A stretch of 64,000 nt of DNA. It comes from Pedobacter sp. B4-66 (GTDB taxonomy: Bacteria > Bacteroidota > Bacteroidia > Sphingobacteriales > Sphingobacteriaceae). The DNA lies in NCBI RefSeq assembly GCF_018492665.1, contig NZ_JAFVME010000006.1, positions 496,001 through 560,000 of the forward strand. Reading direction: 5' to 3'. The number at the start of each line of letters is the position of its first letter. Position 1 is the stretch's first letter. Below are positions 9,580-18,474 of the stretch, one piece after another. The notes below the pieces were generated by a model. The model did no database searches, was not told the DNA's origin, and saw nothing but the letters and a program-made list of their open reading frames with translations. Made by a program: the position numbers and the translations under genes.

Positions 9580-11469
9580 ATGAATAACCTATTGTGGCTC
9601 ATACCTGCTTTGCCTCTTGCCGGCTTTTTTCTATTAGCACTGGCAGGCAAACGTATGCCATTAATTTGGGTGGCCATAATTGGCGCAGGAAGTGTAAGCC
9701 TTTCGGCTATTGTGATGTTTATTATTGGTATCAACTTTCTTTTGCTACCACCTACAAGTGGCCATTACGCTTTAACTTTATGGACATGGATGGATGTAGC
9801 AGGCTTTACCCCAAAGATTACTCTTTACTTAGATGCTTTATCTCTTGTTTTTGTATTTGTGATCACCTTTATCGGAGCCCTCATACACATTTATTCTATC
9901 GCCTTTATGGCCACCGACAAAGACTATTCGCGCTTTTTTGCTTGCATGAATCTGTTTGTATTTTCAATGCTCTTGCTGGTTCTTGCAGATAATTTATTGC
10001 TGTTATATTTGGGATGGGAAGGTGTTGGCCTCTGCAGCTATTTGCTTATTGGCTTTTGGTATGAAAATCCAAATAATGGCTATGCTGCCAGAAAAGCCTT
10101 TATCATTACAAGGATTGGGGATACAGCAATGGCTATCGGACTTTTTGTAATCTTTTACCAGTTTGGCACCCTCTTGATTCCTGAAATTCTGGCAAAAGCC
10201 CCTGCCCTATGGCAATCCGGAGCCTCAATAGCCACCATTACCGCCCTCTTGCTACTAGCCGGAGGGTTAGGAAAATCAGCTCAAATGCCACTGCAAACAT
10301 GGTTGCCTGATGCCATGGCTGGCCCATCTCCGGTAAGTGCACTGATTCATGCAGCTACCATGGTAACAGCGGGAGTTTACCTCATTGCAAGGATGCACGT
10401 TATTTTTCAACTGTCGCCAATGGCTCAACTGATCGTCGCCATAATTGGAGCAGCAACCTTATTTATTGCCGGTTTTAGTGCACTTACACAATATGACATT
10501 AAACGGGTGCTTGCATACTCAACCATCAGCCAAATTGGTTATATGTTTCTTGCATTAGGATTGGGTGCATGGACAGCCGCTATTTTCCATTTCATGATCC
10601 ATGCTTTTTTTAAAGCGCTTTTGTTCCTTGCAGCAGGTGCAGTGATAGAGGCGCTAGACCATGAACACAATATGTTCAAAATGGGTGGCCTTAAAAATAA
10701 ACTTCCTGTGGTTTTCTGGACTTTTCTTATCGGCGCTGCCTCGTTAGCAGCCTTGCCTTTAATAAGCGCCGGATTTTACAGTAAAGATCAGATTTTATGG
10801 TATGCCTGGGCAGGGCAAAATGGTACTCCATTATTGTGGTTTATTGCTATTTTAGGTGCGTTCATTACTGCTGCTTACACTGCAAGAATGGTAATACTCA
10901 CCTTTTTTGGTGAGGCTAAAACAGCTGTTGGGCATATACCCGACAAGTTAATGACCATTCCATTAATCATACTTGCTTTTTTTTCACTTTGTGCAGGCTT
11001 TATTGAACTGCCCCATAACTTTGGCAAGCTCACCCTTTTTTCAGACTTCCTGCATCAGGTATTGCCTGAAACTATTTTAAAATCTGCCGCCAGCGGAGAA
11101 TTGCTATTTCAACTTCTTGCATCCCTGGCCACTTTTGCAGGGATATACACTGCTTATATATTATGGCGCAAAGAACCTGAACGTATTCAAAAATTTAAAC
11201 AGTCGGATTTTATGATGAGGCTTTACAGTTTCTGGCATGATGGCTGGGGCTTTGATAAATTATACAATACGCTGTTTGTAAGGCCCATTATTTTTATAGC
11301 CAACATCAACAAAAATGATGTGATTGATAGAATTTATCAGGGCATCACCTTTGTAACTGTCGGCATCTACAAGTCGTTATCATTAATGCAATCGGGATCT
11401 CTAAGGTGGTACATTATGGGACTTGTTATAGGTGCAATTATCATATTAGGTTTACAAATTATGTTATGA
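9580..11469 (+). CDS. nuoL: NADH-quinone oxidoreductase subunit L (NuoL)
   Basis: Distal antiporter-like proton-pumping subunit of the membrane arm, 629 residues (E. coli 613). The helix-5 glutamate is Glu147 (LGWEGVGLCSY), and the central lysine is Lys232 in GLGKSAQMPLQTWLPDAMAGPSPVSALIHAATMV. The last 100 residues should form the long lateral helix and the final anchoring helix, as in E. coli. The gene is preceded by two spacer bases after nuoK, and its stop overlaps the nuoM ATG. Confidence 0.96.
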   Translation: MNNLLWLIPALPLAGFFLLALAGKRMPLIWVAIIGAGSVSLSAIVMFIIGINFLLLPPTSGHYALTLWTWMDVAGFTPKITLYLDALSLVFVFVITFIGALIHIYSIAFMATDKDYSRFFACMNLFVFSMLLLVLADNLLLLYLGWEGVGLCSYLLIGFWYENPNNGYAARKAFIITRIGDTAMAIGLFVIFYQFGTLLIPEILAKAPALWQSGASIATITALLLLAGGLGKSAQMPLQTWLPDAMAGPSPVSALIHAATMVTAGVYLIARMHVIFQLSPMAQLIVAIIGAATLFIAGFSALTQYDIKRVLAYSTISQIGYMFLALGLGAWTAAIFHFMIHAFFKALLFLAAGAVIEALDHEHNMFKMGGLKNKLPVVFWTFLIGAASLAALPLISAGFYSKDQILWYAWAGQNGTPLLWFIAILGAFITAAYTARMVILTFFGEAKTAVGHIPDKLMTIPLIILAFFSLCAGFIELPHNFGKLTLFSDFLHQVLPETILKSAASGELLFQLLASLATFAGIYTAYILWRKEPERIQKFKQSDFMMRLYSFWHDGWGFDKLYNTLFVRPIIFIANINKNDVIDRIYQGITFVTVGIYKSLSLMQSGSLRWYIMGLVIGAIIILGLQIML

Positions 11470-13004
11470 TACTAGTGTGGCTCATCGGCTTATTAATGGG
11501 AGGAGGCTTATTGGCACTCCTAGTTGGGAAATGGAACAAAACCTTACCCCGATGGATTTCACTATACACCCTGGTTATCGGTTTTATTGCACTGATATCC
11601 TTTTGGTTTGACAATTATAACACGGTAAACATCCAACCATCAAACTCATGGCTGGTAGATTTTCAACAGGAATGGATTCCTTCTTTTGGCATCAGCTTCC
11701 ATTTGGCAATCGACGGCCTCAGCCTGGTATTGCTGACACTGGCCTTTTTTCTTGGAATTTTGGCCGTACTGTGTTCATGGAAAGAAATAACAGAACGAGT
11801 TGGCTTTTATCATTTCAATTTACTTTGGATACTGGCTGGTATATCGGGGGTATTTATGGCTATGGACTTGTTTCTGTTTTACTTTTTCTGGGAAGTGATG
11901 CTCATTCCTATGTATTTCCTAATCGGTATATGGGGAAGTAAAAATCGGGAATATGCAGCCTACAAGTTTTTCATTTTCACCCAGGCAAGTGGTCTGTTGA
12001 TGTTCTTGGCTATTCTGGGTCTATATTTTGTTCATGGTAAGACAAGCGGAAACTATACTTTTAACTACTTCGAATTACTGGGGACCACTATTTCTCCTCA
12101 GCTTGCCTTTTGGCTGATGATGGGTTTTATGATTGCTTTTGTAGTAAAACTACCCCTTATTCCTTTCCATTCCTGGCTCCCCGATGCACATAGTGAAGCA
12201 CCAACTGCTGGAAGCTTAATTTTAGCTGGATTGCTATTAAAAACCGGGGCATATGGTATATTAAGATTTGTACTTCCCTTATTTCCAGAAGCCTCAATAG
12301 AATTGGCGCCATGGGCAATGTTTCTGGGGGTGATTGGAATTATTTACGGAGCTATTCTTGCCTATGCGCAAACCGATCTTAAGCGCCTGATCGCCTATAC
12401 AAGTGTGAGCCATATGGGATTTGTGGTATTGGGTATTTTTGCGTTCAATGCTTTGGCTTTTCAGGGAGTTGTTATGCAACTGGTAGCTCATGCAATCAGT
12501 ACAGGCGCATTGTTTATTATTGCCGGAATGCTAAAAGAGCGCCTGCATACCCGAGAGATTGACCAAATGGGTGGACTTTGGTTGCAGATGCCAAAAATGG
12601 GCGCTATAGCCACCTTACTTGCCATGGCCTCCTTAGGTTTACCAGGATTAGGAAATTTTGTTGCAGAATTTCTCATTTTACTAGGAGCCTTTAAGGCTAG
12701 TGCCTGGTTTACTGTACTGGCAACAATCGGGCTTATCTTCTCTGCCATTTACTCCTTAAGAATTCTACAAAAAGTATTTTTAGGTCCAACAGAAAGAACT
12801 GAGTCCATTAAAGATTTTTCAAAGAGAGAATTAGCAATAATGACAGTATTAACCATTTCAATTATATGGCTTGGTCTGTTTCCACAACTGATAATTGATA
12901 CCGCTAAACCTATGATCAATAAACTGGAGCAATTATTCCCTGCTGGCAATGACAACAATAAACAACCTATAAAGCCAATAACAATAGAAAATGATGACAA
13001 GTAA
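11466..13004 (+). CDS. nuoM: NADH-quinone oxidoreductase subunit M (NuoM)
   Basis: Second antiporter-like proton channel of complex I. The ATG at 11466 overlaps the nuoL stop (ATGA) and gives 512 residues; E. coli NuoM has 509. An in-frame ATG at 11406 would add 20 residues encoded inside nuoL and is unlikely. Glu143 (FFWEVMLIPMYFLIG) is the conserved helix-5 glutamate. The central-channel motif is VVKLPLIPFHSWLPDAHSEA with its lysine. The C-terminal 25 residues are polar and Asn/Lys-rich. Confidence 0.96.
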   Translation: MILVWLIGLLMGGGLLALLVGKWNKTLPRWISLYTLVIGFIALISFWFDNYNTVNIQPSNSWLVDFQQEWIPSFGISFHLAIDGLSLVLLTLAFFLGILAVLCSWKEITERVGFYHFNLLWILAGISGVFMAMDLFLFYFFWEVMLIPMYFLIGIWGSKNREYAAYKFFIFTQASGLLMFLAILGLYFVHGKTSGNYTFNYFELLGTTISPQLAFWLMMGFMIAFVVKLPLIPFHSWLPDAHSEAPTAGSLILAGLLLKTGAYGILRFVLPLFPEASIELAPWAMFLGVIGIIYGAILAYAQTDLKRLIAYTSVSHMGFVVLGIFAFNALAFQGVVMQLVAHAISTGALFIIAGMLKERLHTREIDQMGGLWLQMPKMGAIATLLAMASLGLPGLGNFVAEFLILLGAFKASAWFTVLATIGLIFSAIYSLRILQKVFLGPTERTESIKDFSKRELAIMTVLTISIIWLGLFPQLIIDTAKPMINKLEQLFPAGNDNNKQPIKPITIENDDK

Positions 13005-14433
13005 CGACTTCTTCGCGCTTACCCCATTACTATTACTTGCCGGATCTTCCGTGCTGATCATGCTTCTTATTGCCATAAAATTAAGTCACCGCAGCATCCA
13101 AATCAGTAGCCTCTTACTATTTTTAATCTCTTTTTCTTCTCTATTTGCTATTCAAAAAATACTCCCTTATCGTATAGAACCCCTACTTGTAATTGATGAT
13201 TTTTCGGTATTCATTATGGGACTGATTATTTTTTCCAGTCTTGTAGTCAATATCATTTCTTACATCTACTTTGAAGAAAAGGAAGAAAGCCCGAAGGAAT
13301 ATTACGTACTGCTTTTTCTATGTACTCTTGGTGCTTGTGTGCTTGCAACAAGCCAGCATTTTGCTTCTTTATTTTTAGGCCTCGAAATTCTTACGGTTGG
13401 TCTTTACGCCCTTATCGCTTATTTTCGGGGTCGTCACCACAATATTGAAGCAGGAATTAAATACCTGATTTTAGCGGCATTCTCTTCAGCATTTCTCCTT
13501 TTTGGTATGGCACTCATATACTTCCAAACCGGAACCCTGGAGTTTTCAGCGATTGCCCGTAGCCTGAGTACGCACACTTCATTACCTCCCCTGTTTCTTA
13601 CCGGTTTCGGGCTAATGCTTGTTGGTATAGGATTTAAACTTGCTGTGGTTCCATTCCATATGTGGACTGCCGATGTATATCAGGGAGCGCCTACACCAGT
13701 CACCGCATTTATTGCTACAGCTTCTAAAGGAGGTGTATTTGCTGTGCTTATCCGTTTTTTTATAGCTATTGATGGCTTCAGGTATCAAACGGTTATGTTT
13801 GTGTTTATAAGCATTGCTATCGCATCTATGATTATTGGTAATCTGCTTGCCCTACAGCAAAAAAATGTAAAACGGATCCTGGCCTATTCATCTATTGCTC
13901 ACCTTGGCTATTTACTAGTTGCCTTTATTCCTGGAGGCTCAATGAGCATACAATCTATTAGTTTTTATTTAGCCGCCTATTTTGTAACCACACTGTGTGC
14001 TTTTGGAGTGATCACTGTACTATCAAACAAAGAAAAGGATTTAGAGAATATAAACAATTTTAAAGCCTTATTTTGGGATCACCCTGTGCTGGCCTGTATT
14101 TTTAGTGCAGCACTACTTTCGCTCGCAGGAATACCACTCACGGCAGGCTTTATCGGTAAATTTTATATACTGGCGACTGGTATACAAAGCGGTTTTTGGG
14201 CACTGACATTAATACTAGTTATTAGCAGTGTTTTTGGCTTATACTATTATTTAAGAATCATCACCACCATGTTTTCCGGACAGCAAAATACCTCCCCACA
14301 GAAAAGCTTAGCACATCCTGTTTTTTACCTCATCAGCAGCGTCGTTTTATGTGTCTTAACTTTGTTGATTATCTGGTTTGGAGTCTATCCATCAGGCTTG
14401 ATGCAACTTATCGAGCATTTTCAAATTAGATAA
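12991..14433 (+). CDS. nuoN: NADH-quinone oxidoreductase subunit N (NuoN)
   Basis: Third antiporter-like subunit, nearest the peripheral arm, and last gene of the operon. It has 480 residues (E. coli 485). Two adjacent ATG codons (12991 and 12994) are possible starts, both inside the 3' end of nuoM, with an overlap of up to 14 bp. The channel signature is KLAVVPFHMWTADVYQGAPTPVTAFIATASKGG. About 14 hydrophobic segments span the whole length. A terminator-like hairpin follows 71 bp downstream. Confidence 0.95.
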   Translation: MMTSNDFFALTPLLLLAGSSVLIMLLIAIKLSHRSIQISSLLLFLISFSSLFAIQKILPYRIEPLLVIDDFSVFIMGLIIFSSLVVNIISYIYFEEKEESPKEYYVLLFLCTLGACVLATSQHFASLFLGLEILTVGLYALIAYFRGRHHNIEAGIKYLILAAFSSAFLLFGMALIYFQTGTLEFSAIARSLSTHTSLPPLFLTGFGLMLVGIGFKLAVVPFHMWTADVYQGAPTPVTAFIATASKGGVFAVLIRFFIAIDGFRYQTVMFVFISIAIASMIIGNLLALQQKNVKRILAYSSIAHLGYLLVAFIPGGSMSIQSISFYLAAYFVTTLCAFGVITVLSNKEKDLENINNFKALFWDHPVLACIFSAALLSLAGIPLTAGFIGKFYILATGIQSGFWALTLILVISSVFGLYYYLRIITTMFSGQQNTSPQKSLAHPVFYLISSVVLCVLTLLIIWFGVYPSGLMQLIEHFQIR

Positions 14434-14503
14434 CAAATACCTTCTTTATCAATAATATTTCTTTGCAGTAATACGGTTGTGATAATCTTACACCAATAAA
14501 AAA

Positions 14504-14556
14504 TTATCTGCAAAAGGAATTGCAAAAAAGGAAGAAAAGCAGATAACTTTTTTTTA
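14504..14556 (+). terminator. Probable intrinsic terminator of the nuo operon
   Basis: TTATCTGC at 14504-14511 pairs with GCAGATAA at 14539-14546 in an 8-bp perfect stem. An unbroken run of eight T begins at 14548. The 27-base loop is purine-rich and long, which weakens the call. It lies between nuoN and the next + strand gene, which starts only about 30 bp later and so must have a promoter overlapping this region or rely on read-through. Confidence 0.5.
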
Positions 14557-14586
14557 TTTTCGGCCCACATCTGCTTTTAAAAATTC

Positions 14587-14931
14587 ATGAAGACTGCCTT
14601 TACCTGTTTGTATTACCTGGAAAATGACTCTAATTGCTTATTGGAGATTAAACGCAATGATTTGCCTGTTAATGCTGACATTTCTGATGTCTTCAGGTGG
14701 CTACACTTGAACAAACAGACATCTGAATTTTCACCATTAACTTTCCGCTCCATGGACTCATCTGACGAGGTACAAGAACGTTTCTTTGATGAAGGCTATT
14801 TAAAGTTTAATGACCAAACAGGCACCTATATTGAAAAATTCAATTCAGCACAGCACCAGCTTGAAAATAAAAAGGGAACAGCCATTTCTCCTGAATTAAA
14901 GAAAGCAATAAGCCAATATCTTGGCTGCTAA
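14587..14931 (+). CDS. Small protein of unknown function (114 aa)
   Basis: I do not recognise this protein. It is 114 residues with no signal peptide, membrane segment or metal motif. It begins MKTAFTCLYYLENDSN and has a Trp-Leu-His segment near residue 37. The second half is charged and probably helical. It stands alone on the + strand after the nuo terminator, and its stop codon overlaps the convergent glycerophosphodiesterase gene by four bases. The frame is well used and in the expected intergenic position, so I believe it is a real gene. A link to complex I is not supported by anything visible. Confidence 0.6.
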   Translation: MKTAFTCLYYLENDSNCLLEIKRNDLPVNADISDVFRWLHLNKQTSEFSPLTFRSMDSSDEVQERFFDEGYLKFNDQTGTYIEKFNSAQHQLENKKGTAISPELKKAISQYLGC

Positions 14932-15740
14932 TTGTTAGCAGTAAACAAATGATCGTAGATGGAATCTATTTGAAACCATACAAGTCCTGTTGATTTCAAT
15001 TTATCTGCCTGTACTTTGGCCTCTTGCATAGCATCACTTGATTTCAATGCCCATGAATTTATAACGCCCACAGCTAAAATATTATGCTGATGTGCCCATT
15101 CAAAATCAGCTTTTGAGATACTATCCGAGAACAAAAAATAATTAGACGAACGATAGTTAGGTTTAAGCATGTTTTCTTCCAACTGCTGACGGGTACAACT
15201 AAGTTTTATCTTTCCTGTGAAAAACGCTGTAGACTCATCCGTACCAATCATTAATGCGTGATCATACAAATCGTACTTCTTTAACAAGTCTATCACTTTT
15301 GTAAACAGTACAGTATCATTTCCATCTATTTTATTATCAATCATAATCCGCAATTTGCCCTTGCAGTAATTAAGGACATCTTCAAACCTCAGTATTTTGT
15401 TGCCCTTAGTGCCTTTGAGATTACTCATCTGCTTCCAAGTCATAGATGAAACATCCGCATCTACCCCAAAAGATCTTTTTAAATTACGGTCGTGATTTGT
15501 GATCAATACACCGTCTTTGGTTAACCTTAGATCTATTTCTACCATGCTGTATCCCCTTTTAACTGCTTTTTTTAATGCATCAAGGCTATTCTCAGCGGTA
15601 ACACTGTCTACCACACCACCTCTATGAGCAATCAGTTTATAGTCGAAAGGGGCTACACGCTCTTTCAAATCCTGACATAAGCCAGCTGAATGTTCAAAAA
15701 TCAACAACAAGCAGCCTACTATAGCTTTGGTAAATTTCAT
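14928..15740 (-). CDS. Exported glycerophosphodiester phosphodiesterase family protein
   Basis: Hydrolyses glycerophosphodiesters (or a related phosphodiester) to glycerol-3-phosphate and an alcohol, probably in the periplasm. Residues 1-22 form a signal peptide. The GDPD TIM-barrel signature starts with LIAHRGG (His39, Arg40), then Glu50 (TAENS), then Glu68 and Asp70 (VEIDLRLTKDG), and the general acid/base His83 (TNHDRNL). These are the usual metal and catalytic residues. The length of 270 residues is normal. Substrate preference cannot be read from the sequence. Confidence 0.88.
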   Translation of the reverse strand: MKFTKAIVGCLLLIFEHSAGLCQDLKERVAPFDYKLIAHRGGVVDSVTAENSLDALKKAVKRGYSMVEIDLRLTKDGVLITNHDRNLKRSFGVDADVSSMTWKQMSNLKGTKGNKILRFEDVLNYCKGKLRIMIDNKIDGNDTVLFTKVIDLLKKYDLYDHALMIGTDESTAFFTGKIKLSCTRQQLEENMLKPNYRSSNYFLFSDSISKADFEWAHQHNILAVGVINSWALKSSDAMQEAKVQADKLKSTGLVWFQIDSIYDHLFTANN

Positions 15741-15778
15741 AATCTCTGTTTAAGCAAAATTCCCAGCCAATATGCTTA

Positions 15779-16387
15779 TTATTCTATAAAAGAAGGAAGG
15801 TAACCTGCTTTAAATGTATTGACTATTGATTTTGGTGTTAGTACCGATAGTTTTTCTTGGGGTAGTAATTTTGCTCTTCCGTATCCCTCTGCTGACCAGG
15901 GATGCATCATTCCATTTTTTATTAAATACGGTTCGTTTCTGAATGCCACAAATGTACCATCGGGCAAGGTGACTGGATCGCCCTGAAAGGTCACTTTTTT
16001 ATAATGCTGGTCGATCCGTTCCTTTTGAAGAATCTCATCTATTACTTTTATTGAGGTTTTAGAATTGAATCCATATTCAGGATTCCCCCTCAGCCAAAAG
16101 GTTTTAAATGCACTGGCTTCCAATCTGCGACATTCAAAACATGGTCTATGACCTGCTGCAAATGAAGTTGCCTCATCCATAAAAAACAACTCGGTATATT
16201 GCCCAGGTGCCATAACCGGCCTTCTTCTGTCTTTAAATTCAAGCACACAGGTAATCCAGGCATTGAGCTTAAAAGGACGTCTGATTTCCTGTTTTTCATT
16301 ATGCAGCAAACCCCTATTCCCCATTAGCCTGCCCCTTGCAGACGTTTTAATAATGCTTCCAAATGGATTGACTCTGTTCTGTAACAT
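15779..16387 (-). CDS. Conserved protein of unknown function with a Cys-x2-Cys motif
   Basis: I do not recognise a named family with certainty. The ATG at 16387 gives 202 residues beginning MLQNRVNPFGSIIKTSARG; the frame is open a further 35 codons upstream, but that part looks non-coding. The centre has AAGHRPCFECRR (a Cys-x2-Cys pair), which could bind a metal as in the N-terminal domain of Ada-like proteins. The conserved-looking lines ARGRLMGNRG, RRPVMAPGQYTELFFMDEATSFAAGHRPC and RNEPYLIKNGMMHPWSAEGYG give an overall impression of a conserved cytosolic enzyme or nucleic-acid-related protein. There is no signal peptide. It is flanked by the phosphodiesterase and the sensor kinase on the same strand. 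Confidence 0.65.
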   Translation of the reverse strand: MLQNRVNPFGSIIKTSARGRLMGNRGLLHNEKQEIRRPFKLNAWITCVLEFKDRRRPVMAPGQYTELFFMDEATSFAAGHRPCFECRRLEASAFKTFWLRGNPEYGFNSKTSIKVIDEILQKERIDQHYKKVTFQGDPVTLPDGTFVAFRNEPYLIKNGMMHPWSAEGYGRAKLLPQEKLSVLTPKSIVNTFKAGYLPSFIE

Positions 16388-16567
16388 TACTATTAAGCTG
16401 TTTCTGTAACATCGATCAGAAAATTGATTGTTGTTTTTATCATTTCTATTTGGCTTTAGGGTGCTTAGACTACAGTAACTAAATATACACAAAGCGCATT
16501 ATGTAATCAAAGCAAATGAGCTATCTCCTATTAATTTCTTTGCCATACATTATATAAATTCTGGTGA

Positions 16568-17764
16568 TTATTTAGGCAAAAACAGAAAAAAACTAGAACC
16601 AACTCCCTCAATGGATTCAACCCTAATGCTGCCATTTAATCTTTCAACCTGCGACTTTACTGTCCCAAGTCCGATACCATTTCCCATATTACTGAAACGA
16701 TCAGAAAGGCCAGAACAATAACCATGTTCAAAAATACGATGTTGAACACCCAAAGGGATACCGATTCCATTATCACGCACAATAAAATGATATCCTTCAA
16801 TAGTTTGTTCAAAACTCAATTCAATTTCAGGTTTAACCTTGTCGTTATACCTAACCGCATTACTCAAAAGATTCAATAGTATTTGTTCTAAGGCGATCCT
16901 GGAAGAACAAATTTCAGCATCTTTCGGGAGATCTAGCTCATAATGATCGGGTATAGTTAGCATACCTAAGACTTCCTCCAGCAAATTAGTTAAGAAAAAC
17001 CTTTCTTTCTCTTCCCCAACCCCCACTTGCGCTTTTGAATCCCACAGCAATTGATTTACATAATCTAAGAGCTTCCTGGCCGAATTTAATGAAATATCTA
17101 TAAAACGGTAATAATCTACATGACCTGCCTTTTCCGCTTTACTTTTTAGCGCTTGGGTAGTCAGCATAATATTACCCAATGGATTTTTAATATCATGAGC
17201 CACGCGTTCTGCAAATTTTCGCACTAAACCATTGGATACTTCCAATGCCTTATTTAATTCTTCGTATTCAAATACTTTTTTACGCAATTCTATCAACTGT
17301 AGTGCCTGCCGTCCCAGAATCTTCAATGCGCTGATCTGGTTATCATTAAGTTGCTTCTTTTCATTACCAATTACGCAAATACTACCTAATGCATATCCCT
17401 CTGGATTTACCAATGGAACACCCGCATAAAAAACTATCTTATGTTCTGTAACCATTGGATTATCAAAAAAACGCGAATCTTTAGTGGCATCGCTAACAAT
17501 CATAATCTCCTGGTCATCCAGAATCGCATGGCTGCAAAAAGTATAGTCGCGATGATTTTCGGTCAGCTCAGTACCATAACGCGACTTAAACCACTGACGT
17601 TGCTCCCCGATAAATGTAATTAGAGCCACGGGAGTCTGACATATTTCTGCTGCCAGCATTGCCAGATCATCATAATCCTGCTCTTGAGCACTGTCCATTA
17701 GCTTGTAGGAAGCAAGAGCAGAGAGTCTGTCGGATTCATTTTTTGGTAGTGGAGCAACTTTCAT
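16568..17764 (-). CDS. GAF-domain sensor histidine kinase
   Basis: Cytoplasmic two-component sensor of 398 residues. The ATG at 17764 is chosen because the frame upstream only offers a TTG. Residues about 10-160 form a GAF sensory domain. The HisKA segment carries the phospho-acceptor His190 in RVAHDIKNPLGN. The ATPase domain has an N box (ILLNLLSNAVRYND, about 295-308), a G1 box (VRDNGIGIP, about 329-337) and a G2 box (GNGIGLG, about 361-367). No membrane segment is visible. No response regulator is adjacent, so it is an orphan kinase here. It is divergent from a stand-alone GAF protein whose domain is clearly homologous. Confidence 0.9.
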   Translation of the reverse strand: MKVAPLPKNESDRLSALASYKLMDSAQEQDYDDLAMLAAEICQTPVALITFIGEQRQWFKSRYGTELTENHRDYTFCSHAILDDQEIMIVSDATKDSRFFDNPMVTEHKIVFYAGVPLVNPEGYALGSICVIGNEKKQLNDNQISALKILGRQALQLIELRKKVFEYEELNKALEVSNGLVRKFAERVAHDIKNPLGNIMLTTQALKSKAEKAGHVDYYRFIDISLNSARKLLDYVNQLLWDSKAQVGVGEEKERFFLTNLLEEVLGMLTIPDHYELDLPKDAEICSSRIALEQILLNLLSNAVRYNDKVKPEIELSFEQTIEGYHFIVRDNGIGIPLGVQHRIFEHGYCSGLSDRFSNMGNGIGLGTVKSQVERLNGSIRVESIEGVGSSFFLFLPK

Positions 17765-17955
17765 AAGCAAATATACATTGGCAATAAAGATAACATAATC
17801 CGATAAATTGCCCCACTTCCAATTATATCCATCTATTTTTTACTATTGATAGTATCATTGGTACATTTTATTATCTTGCATTTATGTTGATTATCTAGGC
17901 ACTCACCTACTGGTATCATCAAAGGGGATTTTAAAAAACTAATATTTAAGCATTT

Positions 17956-18474
17956 ATGGAGAATATTTTTGGGAGAGACATCATTCCTTCGAATGAGTTT
18001 GAGCGCATTGCTGCGTTAAAACGTTATCATTTAATACATACACCTCCTGAGCCTGTCCTAGATCAAATTGTACAACTAGCTGCAACAACATTCGACATAC
18101 CCATGGCTTTAATTACGCTGGTTGATGTGGATCATGTTTTCTTTAAAGCTAGTATAGGTGTTCAGGGATTGAGTGGCATGTCAAGGGGAAAAAGTCTTTG
18201 CTCTATTGCTATTTTGGACACTGCCCCCCTGATAATACACTATGCTGAAGAAAAAAAATGTTTATTAAACAATCCTATCATTGCTGCTGAGTTTGGTCTT
18301 AAATTTTATGCAAGTGCCCCTCTGATAACACCAGACGGCTTTGCGATTGGCGTCTTAGCCATAGTTGATACAAAACCAAGAGAGTTTACCTCCGAACAGA
18401 TTCAATCTTTAAAAGATATGGCAGATATGGTTATGAAGGAAATAGAGAACAGAAATATCTTAGATGCTTTTTAA
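17956..18474 (+). CDS. Stand-alone GAF-domain protein
   Basis: A 172-residue protein consisting almost only of a GAF domain, likely a small-molecule or redox sensor or a partner of the neighbouring kinase. It aligns by eye with the N-terminus of that kinase through shared segments: ERIAALKRYHL, MALITLVD, KSLCSIAILD, LKFYASAPLITPDGFAIGVL. Cys residues at about 78 and 98 (LCS, KKCLL) could matter if the signal is redox or light-related, but that is speculation. There is no output domain. The last 15 bases overlap the convergent aldolase gene. Confidence 0.75.
   Translation: MENIFGRDIIPSNEFERIAALKRYHLIHTPPEPVLDQIVQLAATTFDIPMALITLVDVDHVFFKASIGVQGLSGMSRGKSLCSIAILDTAPLIIHYAEEKKCLLNNPIIAAEFGLKFYASAPLITPDGFAIGVLAIVDTKPREFTSEQIQSLKDMADMVMKEIENRNILDAF

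Noticed and set aside
17768..17775. TATATTTG on the minus strand just before the kinase start
   Set aside because: It would leave almost no leader and no -33 box is present, so it is probably a chance match.
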